Below are positions 35,549 to 44,701 of a stretch of DNA of 64,000 nucleotides, piece by piece (the stretch's first letter is position 1; every line of letters begins with the position of its first letter). The notes under the pieces were generated by a model. The model had not been told where the DNA came from, searched no databases, and worked only from the letters and a program-made list of their open reading frames with translations. Made by a program: the position numbers and the translations under genes. Source of the stretch: Mangrovivirga halotolerans (GTDB lineage: Bacteria > Bacteroidota > Bacteroidia > Cytophagales > Cyclobacteriaceae); NCBI RefSeq assembly GCF_026241165.1, contig NZ_JAPFQN010000005.1, positions 186,001 through 250,000 on the forward strand. The letters run 5' to 3'.

Positions 35549-36130
35549 ATGATTAAAAGGCTTTACAAGTTCATATTTTTCAATATCCTGGGATGGAAAG
35601 TTAAAGGAAGTTTTGATAAAAATATCAAACAAGGCCTGATCGTTGTAGGTCCACACACATCCAACTCAGATTTTTTTATAGGTGTAATGACAAGGAGAAT
35701 TCTTGATCTTAATGCTCACTTTGTGGCAAAAGATTCCCTTTTCGTGTGGCCATTCGGAGGTTATTTTAAGTGGATGGGAGGTTATCCGGTAATCAGAAGC
35801 AGAAATACTAAATTAACTGATACTATTGCGGATATATTTAAAAAAGAAGATGATCTATTGATTGCTATTACCCCTGAAGGAACCCGATCAAAAGTAGAGG
35901 ATATTAAATCCGGATTTTGGCACATCGCTAAAAAAGCAGATATTCATTACTTTTTATGTGGTTTTGATTACGGCAACAAAGAATTAGTTGTTTCCGAGCC
36001 TTATAAAGCTACTAGTTGGGAAGATGACAGATTAAATGCAATACGGTTTTTTGGAGAATTGACAGGAAAAAATCCTGAAAAGGATATGCGACACCTTTTA
36101 AAAAGAGAAAAAGAGAAGCAATCCGAGTAA
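35549..36130 (+). CDS. Acyltransferase of the PlsC (1-acylglycerol-3-phosphate) type
   Basis: 193 residues with the PlsC marks: catalytic GPHTSNSDFF (HX4D), then GGYPVIRSR and the ITPEGTRSK motif. Short form without an N-terminal anchor of the classic kind, though the start FIFFNILGW is hydrophobic. It begins one base after the hutU stop, ending the four-gene operon. Substrate could be a lysophospholipid or another lipid head; not decidable. Confidence 0.88.
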   Translation: MIKRLYKFIFFNILGWKVKGSFDKNIKQGLIVVGPHTSNSDFFIGVMTRRILDLNAHFVAKDSLFVWPFGGYFKWMGGYPVIRSRNTKLTDTIADIFKKEDDLLIAITPEGTRSKVEDIKSGFWHIAKKADIHYFLCGFDYGNKELVVSEPYKATSWEDDRLNAIRFFGELTGKNPEKDMRHLLKREKEKQSE

Positions 36131-36210
36131 TTCACTTTAACCGATCATTCATAAAATAATTTCTGGCACAGAAGTTGTCATTTAGAATACTGGTAAAAAA
36201 TTAATCGTGT

Positions 36211-36807
36211 ATGAATAAGTTTAGAATATTAACCGGAATCATTTTTCTATTTGCCACTGTCATTTCTTTTCAAGGAAAAGCACAAGACATTGGAATTGGT
36301 GTTAAAGGTGGCATGAACTTCGCCACAATTGAATCTTCAACTAGTTTTGACAACAGAACCGGTTACCAGGTTGGCGCTTTTTTTAGGTTTGGCAATTCAT
36401 CAAGACTTGCAGTCCAAACTGAAGTTCTTTATAATACAAAAGGTGCCGAATTTCAAAATGAAGAAATAAAGCTGGATTATTTATCTGTACCAGTTCTGGT
36501 AAAGTTTGGCGTTGTTGGACCATTATATATTGAAGCCGGCCCACAAATCAGCTTCCTTACCAATAGTGTAAGAGAAATAGAATCAGGCAACAACGAATCA
36601 TTAGATAATTTCCTAAAATCTTCCGAATGGGCTTTAGTTGCAGGACTTGGTGCCGATATTGGCAGGTTTCAATTATCTGCCAGATATGATTGGGGAATCT
36701 CTGAGATACAGGATGGATTACATTTTGAAGATTTATATGCAGATGATAGCTTCAAAAACAGCACTTTTACCTTATCCCTTGGATTTCAGTTAAATAAAAG
36801 ACCATAA
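36211..36807 (+). CDS. Outer-membrane beta-barrel (porin-like, PorT-type) protein
   Basis: 198 residues with signal peptide (to FQGKAQ) and a Gly-rich strand pattern typical of the Bacteroidota OMP_b-brl_2 group: IGIGVKGGMNFATIE, GYQVGAFFRFG, LAVQTEVLYNTKGA, LDYLSVPVLVKFGVVGPLYIEAGPQISFL, ending TFTLSLGFQLNKRP. It is not a large channel; the role is unknown. Own transcript, ending in a hairpin. Confidence 0.85.
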   Translation: MNKFRILTGIIFLFATVISFQGKAQDIGIGVKGGMNFATIESSTSFDNRTGYQVGAFFRFGNSSRLAVQTEVLYNTKGAEFQNEEIKLDYLSVPVLVKFGVVGPLYIEAGPQISFLTNSVREIESGNNESLDNFLKSSEWALVAGLGADIGRFQLSARYDWGISEIQDGLHFEDLYADDSFKNSTFTLSLGFQLNKRP

Positions 36808-36824
36808 ATATTTTATCAAATAAT

Positions 36825-36859
36825 AAAAAAGCCTTCTGAATTAATCGGAAGGCTTTTTT
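36825..36859 (+). terminator. Terminator of the porin-like gene
   Basis: 12-bp stem AAAAAAGCCTTC / GAAGGCTTTTTT, extended inside by three further pairs, then a T run. Confidence 0.9.
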
Positions 36860-36972
36860 TTATGTAATCATTCTAAAGGTAAGAAAATGAACGTTATCGG
36901 TTAGATGATTATAAAAAAAATGCTTATTTTTCGATTTTATTTACTTGCACGATTAGATAATTAACTTAAAGA

Positions 36973-38673
36973 ATGGCTTTAACACCAGCTAGTGGAACCT
37001 TAGGTTTACGAAGAGCCGAACTTTTATTGCGTAGAACGACTTTTTGTCCATCAAAGGAAGATATAAATTACTTTGCCGGACTTTCGGTCACCCAGGCTCT
37101 CGATACTCTTTTTAATTTTGATTCGACGCTCCCAGAACCACCCATTGATCCGTTAACAGGAGATGAATGGATGACATCAGGAGCTACAGATCTTAACAGT
37201 GAGGGATTTCTAAGAACAAGATATTTTTATTCCTGGCAACTAAACCTGATGCTTAAATCGAACAGATCAATCAGGGAGAAACTTGTCTGGTTCTGGCATA
37301 CTCATTGGACAACTTCACAACAAAAGGTTACTGATGAAAGAGCATTGTATTTTCAGAATCAATTATTCAGATTTTATGCTGCAGGCAATTTTAAAGAATT
37401 GTCTAAAAAAATGTGTCTGGATAATGCTATGCTCCTTTTTTTGGACGGAAGACTTAATGTTAAGGGTGTCGTTAATGAAAATTTTGCCAGGGAATTACTT
37501 GAATTATATACGGTAGGTAAAGGTCCGCAAGATGCAGAAGATAGCTATACTTACTATACTGAATCTGATATCCAGGCTGCAGCTCAAATACTCACTGGCT
37601 ATGGGACAGATAATAACTTTGAGAATATTGATCCTGAAACGGATCTTCCAAGAGGAATAGTCAAAGGTGGTGACACCTGCTACCAACATGATCTGACTGA
37701 CAAGAAATTTAGCTCTGTTTTTAATGATGCAATAATTACTGTTGATCCAACAGAGCTTGTCGGGGATAACGGTATCACTGCAGCAGGTATGGAAAAAGAA
37801 CTGGATGATTTCATCGAGTTAATTTTTGATCAGCCAGTAGTAAATGGTTCACCTCGAACAGCACAATTTATTTGCGCTGAGCTATATCGATATTTTGTTC
37901 ATCATGACATCACTGGTTTTGATGACGGCAATTATGGGACGGGCACTATCATGACAGAAGTGATTGAACCAATGGCTGAAACATTAGCTGCAAATAACTA
38001 CAATATCGAACCCGCTTTAAGGCAATTACTAGGTTCAACTTATTTTCTGGATACTGATAATTCTGCCGATGATTCAGATATTGTAGGGGGAATGATCAAA
38101 TCTCCTTTAGAATTATGCCTGGGCTCTATAAGATTATTAAATGTAAGTATCCCTGATTACGAAACCGATCTGCAGGGATTTTATGATAGCATGATAAACG
38201 GTATTCTTTCCGTTATAGGTGACCAGGGTTTACCTTTTTACAGACCTTTTGAGGTTGCAGGTTATCCTGCACATCATCAGTTTCCGACTTTTGATAAATC
38301 CTGGATCACACCAAATTACCTTGCTAACAGGTATAACTACACTAGTGTACTATTGAACAACGGAAATGATGGTGATCCTCCATTCAGGTTGAATGTCTTA
38401 GATTTCATAGAAAACCCAGCTAATGGTATCACTAATCCGGGCGACGGTCAGTTATTAGTTACACAATTAATAGATCTGTTATTCCCAGAAGGTGTTTGTA
38501 CTGAAAGAATAGACTTTTTCGTAAATGAAATTCTTTATGATGGATTAGATGCAGCAATGTGGCAAAATGATTGGAATATCTATCAAACCGGTGGAGATTC
38601 ACTAGCGGTTGAAACACAGTTAGAAAAACTGATCACAGCCATGATACAAACACCCGAGTTTCAACTAAATTAA
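36973..38673 (+). CDS. DUF1800 family protein
   Basis: 566 residues. The start LGLRRAELLLRRTTFCPSKEDI and the central LVWFWHTHWTTS, NENFARELLELYTVG and AAQILTGYG runs are the standard DUF1800 marks. No typical signal peptide is visible at this start, yet the family is thought to be exported; it may ride with the next gene. It is 10 bases upstream of a Tat-type DUF1501 gene, a very common pair in Bacteroidota and Planctomycetes. Function unknown; a link to extracellular polymer or sulfate-ester metabolism is not established. Confidence 0.88.
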   Translation: MALTPASGTLGLRRAELLLRRTTFCPSKEDINYFAGLSVTQALDTLFNFDSTLPEPPIDPLTGDEWMTSGATDLNSEGFLRTRYFYSWQLNLMLKSNRSIREKLVWFWHTHWTTSQQKVTDERALYFQNQLFRFYAAGNFKELSKKMCLDNAMLLFLDGRLNVKGVVNENFARELLELYTVGKGPQDAEDSYTYYTESDIQAAAQILTGYGTDNNFENIDPETDLPRGIVKGGDTCYQHDLTDKKFSSVFNDAIITVDPTELVGDNGITAAGMEKELDDFIELIFDQPVVNGSPRTAQFICAELYRYFVHHDITGFDDGNYGTGTIMTEVIEPMAETLAANNYNIEPALRQLLGSTYFLDTDNSADDSDIVGGMIKSPLELCLGSIRLLNVSIPDYETDLQGFYDSMINGILSVIGDQGLPFYRPFEVAGYPAHHQFPTFDKSWITPNYLANRYNYTSVLLNNGNDGDPPFRLNVLDFIENPANGITNPGDGQLLVTQLIDLLFPEGVCTERIDFFVNEILYDGLDAAMWQNDWNIYQTGGDSLAVETQLEKLITAMIQTPEFQLN

Positions 38674-38683
38674 TCTGCCAGCT

Positions 38684-40450
38684 ATGCAAAGAAGAAAATT
38701 TTTAAGAAACCTAGGAATATTAAGCGCCTCTCCATTTGTAATGAATGGAATGCCAATGCAAATAATGGAAAGCAATCAGCTTCTCAAAGCTGCAGCAAAT
38801 ACAAATGAAGATAGAATTCTAGTTTTGATCCAGTTGCATGGAGGAAATGATGGAATCAATAGTCTGATCCCAATCGATCTGTATGATGATTATTATAATT
38901 TGAGACCTAATCTCGCCATTCCATCCAGAGGAGCAAGATCCTTTATTCCTTTAGATAATACCCTTGACACAAAGTCTCAGATTGGATTGCATCCAGATCT
39001 GTTAGATTTTAAATACATGTATGACAGAGGGAATTTAGCAATCATTCAAAATGTCGGATATGAACAACTCAACCAATCTCATTTCCGAAGTCAGGATATC
39101 TGGCTTAGTGGGATTAATTCTGACGAAATTGGCAATGATGGGGGTTGGATAGGCAGATTCCTGGATGAACAATACGAAGTTTATCCATTTGAGGAAGATA
39201 ATTTTGATTCGTTAGCATTTAAAGACCCATTAGGTATAGAAATTGGGTCAACTGTTTCACTTGGGTTTCATTCAGCCGATATCGGAGGACCAACAGCCCT
39301 TGCCATTAGAAATCCTGAAGCTTTTGCTAACTTGGTGAGTTCTGTCGGGGTTGACCCAACCACCTGCTCTGATCCTTCATTGATCACAAGTGCCAGATAC
39401 AGAGAAAAACTCAAATACATTATGGATATTGAGAGTCAGAGTAATTCTTATGCTTCTTTGTTGGCTCAATATTATCAATCAGGCACTAATTCTTCCAATG
39501 TGACTTATCCGGAAAGGTATCACATGAATGCACCAGGAGCCGTAATGAAAAACTCGTTAGCAGGTCAGTTAAAAATGATCGCCAGGCTGATATCCGGAGG
39601 ATGTAAAACAAGAGTATACCTTGCAAAACTTGGTGGATTTGATACACATGCAGAACAAGTTGAGTCCTATGATCCTACTGTAGGATTTCATGCTTCTTTA
39701 TTATATCACGTGTCATCTGCCATGCGAGCTTTTCACGAAGACCTCAATAAACAGGGACTGGGAGATAAAGTAATCAGCATGACTTTTTCAGAATTTGGAA
39801 GACGCGCTATATCAAATTACAGTTTCGGAACTGATCATGGTAAAGCTGCTCCAATGTTCATTTGTGGAAATAAAGTGAATGGTGGCATCTATAACCAGGA
39901 AAATACTGATAATCAAACTGGAATAAATGGTGCGGTAGGAGAACACGAGCTATATAACTATGGCAAAAATCCTAACATACAACAGTCATTTATTAAAGGA
40001 GAGGGTAGAGGTAATATAACACCAACAGTAGATTATCGGCAGGTATATGTCTCTGTTCTTGAAGATTGGTTTGGTACTGACACTAGCACAGTGAGAAATC
40101 AAATTCTCCCATCTCTCGACCCAAACCTATTAAAAATAAGTGGTATAATTGGAAGCGAGACGCTTAGTACAGGTGATGATTATTTCGAGAATAAAAGATT
40201 TAAATTTAAAACATATCCTAATCCTGTAAAGTCAGTTGCAACATTTGATATTTATATCAACGATACAGCTCATACACAAATCTCAATATTTGATATAAAT
40301 GGGAGAGAGGTAATGAAAATTGTTGATAAGAAATTAACTTCTGGAAGTTATAAAATAGATCAGGATCTAACTATACTCACCCCTGGAATTTACATGGCTG
40401 TTCTGAGTCAAGGAGATAAGAAAATGACGCAAAAAATAATTAAGAAATAA
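38684..40450 (+). CDS. DUF1501 protein with Tat signal and T9SS type A sorting domain
   Basis: 588 residues. The start RRKFLRNLGILSA is a twin-arginine signal. DUF1501 marks: VLIQLHGGNDGINSLIP, GLHPDLLDFKYMYDRGNLAI, NVGYEQLNQSHFRSQDIWL, ARLISGGCKTRVYLAKLGGFDTHAEQ, and MTFSEFGRRAISNYSFGTDHG. The last 80 residues (YPNPVKSVATFDI ... GIYMAVLSQGDKKMTQKIIKK) are a type A T9SS C-terminal sorting domain, so the protein is likely sent to the cell surface by the gliding/type IX machinery after Tat export. It is in a pair with DUF1800. Enzymatic role unknown; DUF1501 belongs to the alkaline-phosphatase/sulfatase-like superfamily. Confidence 0.92.
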   Translation: MQRRKFLRNLGILSASPFVMNGMPMQIMESNQLLKAAANTNEDRILVLIQLHGGNDGINSLIPIDLYDDYYNLRPNLAIPSRGARSFIPLDNTLDTKSQIGLHPDLLDFKYMYDRGNLAIIQNVGYEQLNQSHFRSQDIWLSGINSDEIGNDGGWIGRFLDEQYEVYPFEEDNFDSLAFKDPLGIEIGSTVSLGFHSADIGGPTALAIRNPEAFANLVSSVGVDPTTCSDPSLITSARYREKLKYIMDIESQSNSYASLLAQYYQSGTNSSNVTYPERYHMNAPGAVMKNSLAGQLKMIARLISGGCKTRVYLAKLGGFDTHAEQVESYDPTVGFHASLLYHVSSAMRAFHEDLNKQGLGDKVISMTFSEFGRRAISNYSFGTDHGKAAPMFICGNKVNGGIYNQENTDNQTGINGAVGEHELYNYGKNPNIQQSFIKGEGRGNITPTVDYRQVYVSVLEDWFGTDTSTVRNQILPSLDPNLLKISGIIGSETLSTGDDYFENKRFKFKTYPNPVKSVATFDIYINDTAHTQISIFDINGREVMKIVDKKLTSGSYKIDQDLTILTPGIYMAVLSQGDKKMTQKIIKK

Positions 40451-40480
40451 AAAAAGGGGAGCTAAAAAGCTTCCCTTTTT
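40451..40480 (+). terminator. Terminator of the DUF1800/DUF1501 pair
   Basis: 13-bp stem AAAAAGGGGAGCT / AGCTTCCCTTTTT with one G-T pair and a 4-base loop, directly after the stop at 40450. It also lies 20 bases past the end of the convergent lipoprotein gene. Confidence 0.9.
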
Positions 40481-40500
40481 ATTTTCAAATATCACTTCAA

Positions 40501-41730
40501 TTATCTAATTAGTGGAGATAGTTGATCATTATTTAGCTTAAACAGTGCCACACGGCCAAATCTTGCATCAGCAACATAGGTCTTAGCTAAAATTATCATC
40601 CCCTCATCATTGGTTATTTCGAAATCAATTGCCTCATAAGGACTATTATTACCCAGAGTCATTTTTCCTATAAAACTACCGGTAGATGAATCATAGCTGT
40701 ACAAAACCACCTGTTTTCTTCTGTTTTGAGCAGCATAAATAACCAAGTCCTGTTCACCAATATTCACTCTTTTAATAATTACTTCTGAAAGATTGTCTAT
40801 TTCTGAAAATTTGACCTCTCCTGAATCGAGACTAGAATTATGTTCACCTACCGGGATGTTATTCAAAGGATTAAAGTAATAATCATTGGTATGCTGATAT
40901 GCGGTTGCAAAATCATTTCCTCCCAGTGACAACATAGATTTCATTCCACCCGCATAGTTATCTCCGATCACACTTCCTTCAATTTGGCTATCAGGATCAT
41001 TAGTAGGATTTAGAAAAACAGTCGAAAGATTAAAATTGTAAAAAGTATTTACATAATAATGACTGGCTGAAGATTCTCCTCCAATATATCCAGTAAAGAA
41101 AGGAAAGTTGGCTTCTCCGTTTAAATATGAATTCACTAAATCATCGGTAAAAGAATCTTCTGTTCTCAAATTGTATGAATATTTTGGTGTAGAAGAATTA
41201 GGGGTCATAACATAAAATGTACTTTGTTCAGTAACAATTTCATCGCCCTGTGCAGAACTATAACCTGCAATAAGAATTTCATTTCCCGGACCTTTCGAAG
41301 CTGCCAGAGGCTGATATACCTGAGAATAAACTCTTGTTCCAATTCTTCCTGGCTCAATCTCTAACAACACTGCTTCCAAATTGATGTTCATTGCTATAAA
41401 ATAAATTGAACCTGCAATATTCATCAATTCACCAATGGGTCTGAAATATTGACTTCCCGTCTCGGATGCTGTGGAACGGATAGATTGTATCTCTCCCTGA
41501 CCATTTGTTTCCAAAATATTAGGAATGTCATCTTTATCTTTAGCCAGGATCACATACCCACTATCAGATGTTTGAATTATATCCACAGGCTCAAGATCTA
41601 GATTGAAGTTATTGACATCATAGACTTTGATAAAGCTTTCCTCAGGTGCCAATTCATCCTCTTTAAGATCACAGGAAAAAGTCAGCAAAATAAGTATGAA
41701 AATATATTGATATTTTGAAGATAGTATCAT
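40501..41730 (-). CDS. Lipoprotein, unknown function (possible beta-propeller)
   Basis: 409 residues with a lipoprotein signal (ILILLTFSC, Cys at residue about 20). The mature part is all beta: repeated runs of the kind SDSGYVILAKDKDD, GSIYFIAMNINLEA, NEILIAGYSSAQGD and NDEGMIILAKTYVADARFGR, similar in feel to a beta-propeller made of several blades. No metal or catalytic motif seen. It follows the OMP gene by 10 bases on the same strand, so the two probably act together at the outer membrane. Confidence 0.75.
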   Translation of the reverse strand: MILSSKYQYIFILILLTFSCDLKEDELAPEESFIKVYDVNNFNLDLEPVDIIQTSDSGYVILAKDKDDIPNILETNGQGEIQSIRSTASETGSQYFRPIGELMNIAGSIYFIAMNINLEAVLLEIEPGRIGTRVYSQVYQPLAASKGPGNEILIAGYSSAQGDEIVTEQSTFYVMTPNSSTPKYSYNLRTEDSFTDDLVNSYLNGEANFPFFTGYIGGESSASHYYVNTFYNFNLSTVFLNPTNDPDSQIEGSVIGDNYAGGMKSMLSLGGNDFATAYQHTNDYYFNPLNNIPVGEHNSSLDSGEVKFSEIDNLSEVIIKRVNIGEQDLVIYAAQNRRKQVVLYSYDSSTGSFIGKMTLGNNSPYEAIDFEITNDEGMIILAKTYVADARFGRVALFKLNNDQLSPLIR

Positions 41731-41740
41731 GACAAAAAAT

Positions 41741-42652
41741 TTAAAGAGCGTTGAAAGAATCGTTTGTGATAAATTTCAAAGGGAACAACAAATTAAGGTT
41801 GAATTCAACATGCTGAAGAGTGAAATCATCAAAAACATCATAATAACCCATTGCAGTGTTTGAATTGGAATATCGATTTTGAGAAGAGGCTATATTATTG
41901 ATACCGCTCTTATAATTTATTTCAGCTGATACTCTGATATTTCCAATATCATATGCAGCGCCAATTCCTGCAATCCAGCCGATGCTTCCATCCATAATTT
42001 GGTTTTTTACCCCAAAAGATTCTTCTGAAGTTTGAATATTAGCCTGATTACCAGTCACATTATCTGTTCCTGAAGTAGTAATAGTTTTAAAAGCATCAAT
42101 CAAGCGACTATAATAGAATCCTCCCTGGATATATGGGATAAATTCTCTTTTGCCAGCCACGCCCCCTGTAGAACCTTTAACATTACTCGAACCAAGAGGA
42201 AACTGATACCGAAGAAAAAGTGGTAGTTCCATATACCTGAAGAAATGATCATGTTGATAATTCAATATCATTGTATTTCCGGTATTGGTATCATCTACCC
42301 AATCAAATTCATAACCATAAGAAAATGTATAATTTTGAACAGTAGGTTGAAAACTAACAGCTAATCCAAACGGACTATCATAAGTAAAAACAACTCCGAA
42401 ATTTGCATTTAAACTACCATAGTTATCATAATTCTTCATTGCCGATTGATCCGTTTCACCAGAAAGTCTGTCAAATATTGAATATCGAGTTTCAGGGTTT
42501 GCTTTGGTAAGATTCGCTCCGCCTTTTAATCCGATCCAAAACTGACTCTGTCGCTGTTGAGATCGATTTTTATATTTCCCCTGACCATGTATAGGTGAGT
42601 AACACAACAAAATGAACATTGCTGTGACAAAAGTTAATCGTGTCATTTCCAT
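41741..42652 (-). CDS. Outer-membrane beta-barrel protein (PorT-like)
   Basis: I place the start at the ATG at 42652 (a second ATG is at 42646), giving a signal peptide (MTRLTFVTAMFILLCYSPIHG); the in-frame ATG at 42673 would add a charged, unlikely lead. About 300 residues in alternating strands: FWIGLKGGANLTKA, ANFGVVFTYDSPFGLAVSFQPT, YMELPLFLRYQFPLG, FIPYIQGGFYYSRL, IAGIGAAYDIGNIRVSAEINYKSG. PorT-family feel; the family includes T9SS partners but this copy is not shown to be one. Upstream of the lipoprotein gene with 10 bases between. Confidence 0.8.
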   Translation of the reverse strand: MEMTRLTFVTAMFILLCYSPIHGQGKYKNRSQQRQSQFWIGLKGGANLTKANPETRYSIFDRLSGETDQSAMKNYDNYGSLNANFGVVFTYDSPFGLAVSFQPTVQNYTFSYGYEFDWVDDTNTGNTMILNYQHDHFFRYMELPLFLRYQFPLGSSNVKGSTGGVAGKREFIPYIQGGFYYSRLIDAFKTITTSGTDNVTGNQANIQTSEESFGVKNQIMDGSIGWIAGIGAAYDIGNIRVSAEINYKSGINNIASSQNRYSNSNTAMGYYDVFDDFTLQHVEFNLNLLFPLKFITNDSFNAL

Positions 42653-42725
42653 AGCTAGTAAAAATTGAGCCACTAAAATAGGTAAAGAGATGTTTTAAGC
42701 GAAACTTTCAGGCAAAAAATCTGGC

Positions 42726-43952
42726 TTATTTTTTTAAAACTACCTTTACTTTAGTACCATAACCGTCAACGGACTCGTATATTATATTTCCGTCTAGAAT
42801 ATCAAGAAATTTTTTACACATATATATTCCTAAACCAGAACCTTTTTCACCTCTTGTTCCTTTAACTGAATTTAAAATTTCACCGGAATTGATATTTCTT
42901 AATACATCAAGAGGCATACCTGTACCGGAATCTCTTATAGAAAAAATATGTTCTTCTTCTTTCTCATCATAATCTACTATAATTCTCTCTTTTGAAGAAA
43001 ATTTAATAGCATTGTGAATTAAGTTCCGGAATACAAATAATAAAATATCTCTATCTGACTTTAGAACTAAAGAATTTGGAATATTATTTTGTATTTCCAA
43101 CTCTTTTTCCTCCATATTCATCTTAAAAAGATCTACAGCTGATGCGATTAATTCTGAAGGATTAACCGAGGAAATTTCTTTAGTTTTCCCATCAAGTTGC
43201 CTGTAGCCCCATGAAACCAGATTCTCGATCAAATGATTAGTCCCATCAATAATTATATCCATCTGATTGAGGTATTTTTCCAAATCCTCATCAGAAATAA
43301 CATTGTTCTTCAACAAATATACCAATGATTGAGTAGTTGAAATTGGGCTTTTAAGATCATGGGAAATTACAGAAAGAAATTGATTACCCAATTTATTTAA
43401 TTCAGTCAATCGGGAATTTTTCTCATTAAGTAATTTAATTTTCTCATCGAGTTCTTTTTGCTTTAACCGGTTATCAAAAAGCATCAATACTTGTTCCGAT
43501 AACACTTCTAATGCAAACAATTGATCTTCGCTAAGAGTTCTGGGCTTCCTATCTATTACACAAAGGCTACCAAGCACATAACCTTTTGGATTAATTAATG
43601 GGATACCCGCATAAAACCTGATATTGGGATCGGCAGTAACGAGAGGATTTTCTTTGAATCTGTCGTCAGTGAAGGCATCCTCAATTATTAACCTTTTTTT
43701 CGTTTCAATTGAGTGCGAACAAAATGAAAGCTCTCTTGAAGTTGAGGTTATTTTAATACCTTTTTTAGCTTTAAACCACTGTATATCTTTATCTATTAAT
43801 GAAATTAATGATATTGGCACATCACAAATCCGTGAAGCAAGTTCCACAATTCGATTATATTGGTCTTCTTCTGGAGTTCCCATTATCTGGAGTTGCTCTA
43901 ACTGCCCTAACCTTGCTTCCTCACTATCCTTTACGAACATCATATTATTCAT
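42726..43952 (-). CDS. GAF-domain sensor histidine kinase (orphan)
   Basis: 408 residues: N-terminal GAF domain (residues about 22-165, with FCSHSIETKKRLIIEDAFTD), then a coiled coil, a HisKA domain with the phospho-acceptor H198 in SVISHDLKSPIS, and a HATPase_c domain with the N box (FRNLIHNAIKFSS), G1 box (IRDSGTGMP) and G2 box (GEKGSGLGIYMCKKF). No membrane helix, so it senses a cytosolic signal. No response regulator gene is nearby, so the partner is unknown. Transcribed as a single gene, with no other kinase-type gene on its strand. Confidence 0.93.
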   Translation of the reverse strand: MNNMMFVKDSEEARLGQLEQLQIMGTPEEDQYNRIVELASRICDVPISLISLIDKDIQWFKAKKGIKITSTSRELSFCSHSIETKKRLIIEDAFTDDRFKENPLVTADPNIRFYAGIPLINPKGYVLGSLCVIDRKPRTLSEDQLFALEVLSEQVLMLFDNRLKQKELDEKIKLLNEKNSRLTELNKLGNQFLSVISHDLKSPISTTQSLVYLLKNNVISDEDLEKYLNQMDIIIDGTNHLIENLVSWGYRQLDGKTKEISSVNPSELIASAVDLFKMNMEEKELEIQNNIPNSLVLKSDRDILLFVFRNLIHNAIKFSSKERIIVDYDEKEEEHIFSIRDSGTGMPLDVLRNINSGEILNSVKGTRGEKGSGLGIYMCKKFLDILDGNIIYESVDGYGTKVKVVLKK

Positions 43953-44020
43953 TGTTGAAGTTTACGAAGAAGATACCAAAATTGCTTCAAAAGGTAATAT
44001 TTAAAATGAAAATGAAACTT

Positions 44021-44611
44021 TTAATCACGCAAAGCTTTCAACCAATATTCTCTGATCACTCTGCTATTTTTAAAAAATGAGGATTGGTCATTTCTTAAAA
44101 TTTCTACTTCCATAAAGCCCAGTGAAGAACTCAAAAGTGATGAACTCATTTCATTGATCTCTATAGAATATCCATTAATCGATTGGACTTCAGATTTAAT
44201 GTAATCAGCAATGCGATTAACAACATTTTCAAATTTCTCTCGCAGGAAAATAGATATTTCTTCTGAGGAATGTGCTAAATAGTTAGCCAGGCGATAATAA
44301 TATAAGTCAAAATTTTTCTGGCATTCCACACCAAATAAAAAGTTAACCAGCCTTTCTTTAGTATTATCCGAAGGAAGACTTTCTATATTATCTATAATCC
44401 TGGTATAGGTTTCTTCAATAATATCCCTTGCAACAGCAACTATCAATTCGTTTTTAGTATTGAAGTAATGCATTATCAGCGAGGGCGGCATATTAATCTG
44501 TTTTGCCAGTTTCCCAATAGAAGCACCTTCAATTCCTTCTTTTCTTATTACGATTTTATAAGCTTCAAGTATTTCTTTTTTCCTATCTTGAGATATACTT
44601 TTTCTTCCCAT
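44021..44611 (-). CDS. TetR/AcrR-family repressor
   Basis: 196 residues. HTH at the N terminus (IGKLAKQINMPPSLIMHYFNTKNELIVAVARDI), helical ligand domain behind. The gene starts divergently from the beta-oxidation genes, with a perfect 16-bp palindrome between them (44622-44637), the usual TetR layout. It is probably a fatty-acid or acyl-CoA sensor that represses fadI-fadJ and itself; the ligand is inferred from context only. Confidence 0.9.
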   Translation of the reverse strand: MGRKSISQDRKKEILEAYKIVIRKEGIEGASIGKLAKQINMPPSLIMHYFNTKNELIVAVARDIIEETYTRIIDNIESLPSDNTKERLVNFLFGVECQKNFDLYYYRLANYLAHSSEEISIFLREKFENVVNRIADYIKSEVQSINGYSIEINEMSSSLLSSSLGFMEVEILRNDQSSFFKNSRVIREYWLKALRD

Positions 44612-44621
44612 TTAATTATAG

Positions 44622-44637
44622 TTGAACGTTTGTTCAA
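44622..44637. promoter_or_regulatory. TetR-type operator between tetR and fadI
   Basis: Perfect dyad TTGAACGTTTGTTCAA with 6-bp arms and a 4-base spacer, 11 bases upstream of the TetR ATG and just before the fad promoter. The form (TTGAAC/GTTCAA) is common for TetR regulators. Confidence 0.75.
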
Positions 44638-44649
44638 TATATAAGGAAG

Positions 44650-44680
44650 TTTCTTATTTGTCAAATAAATCATAGATTTG
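44650..44680 (+). promoter_or_regulatory. Candidate promoter of fadI-fadJ
   Basis: TAGATTTG (44673-44680) fits TAnnTTTG, with TTTC 19 bases upstream at 44650-44653 (one mismatch). The start would be near 44687, after the TTG at 44678, which supports the ATG at 44702 as the fadI start. Confidence 0.5.
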
Positions 44681-44701
44681 AATACAAGAAAAAAACAAAC
44701 A

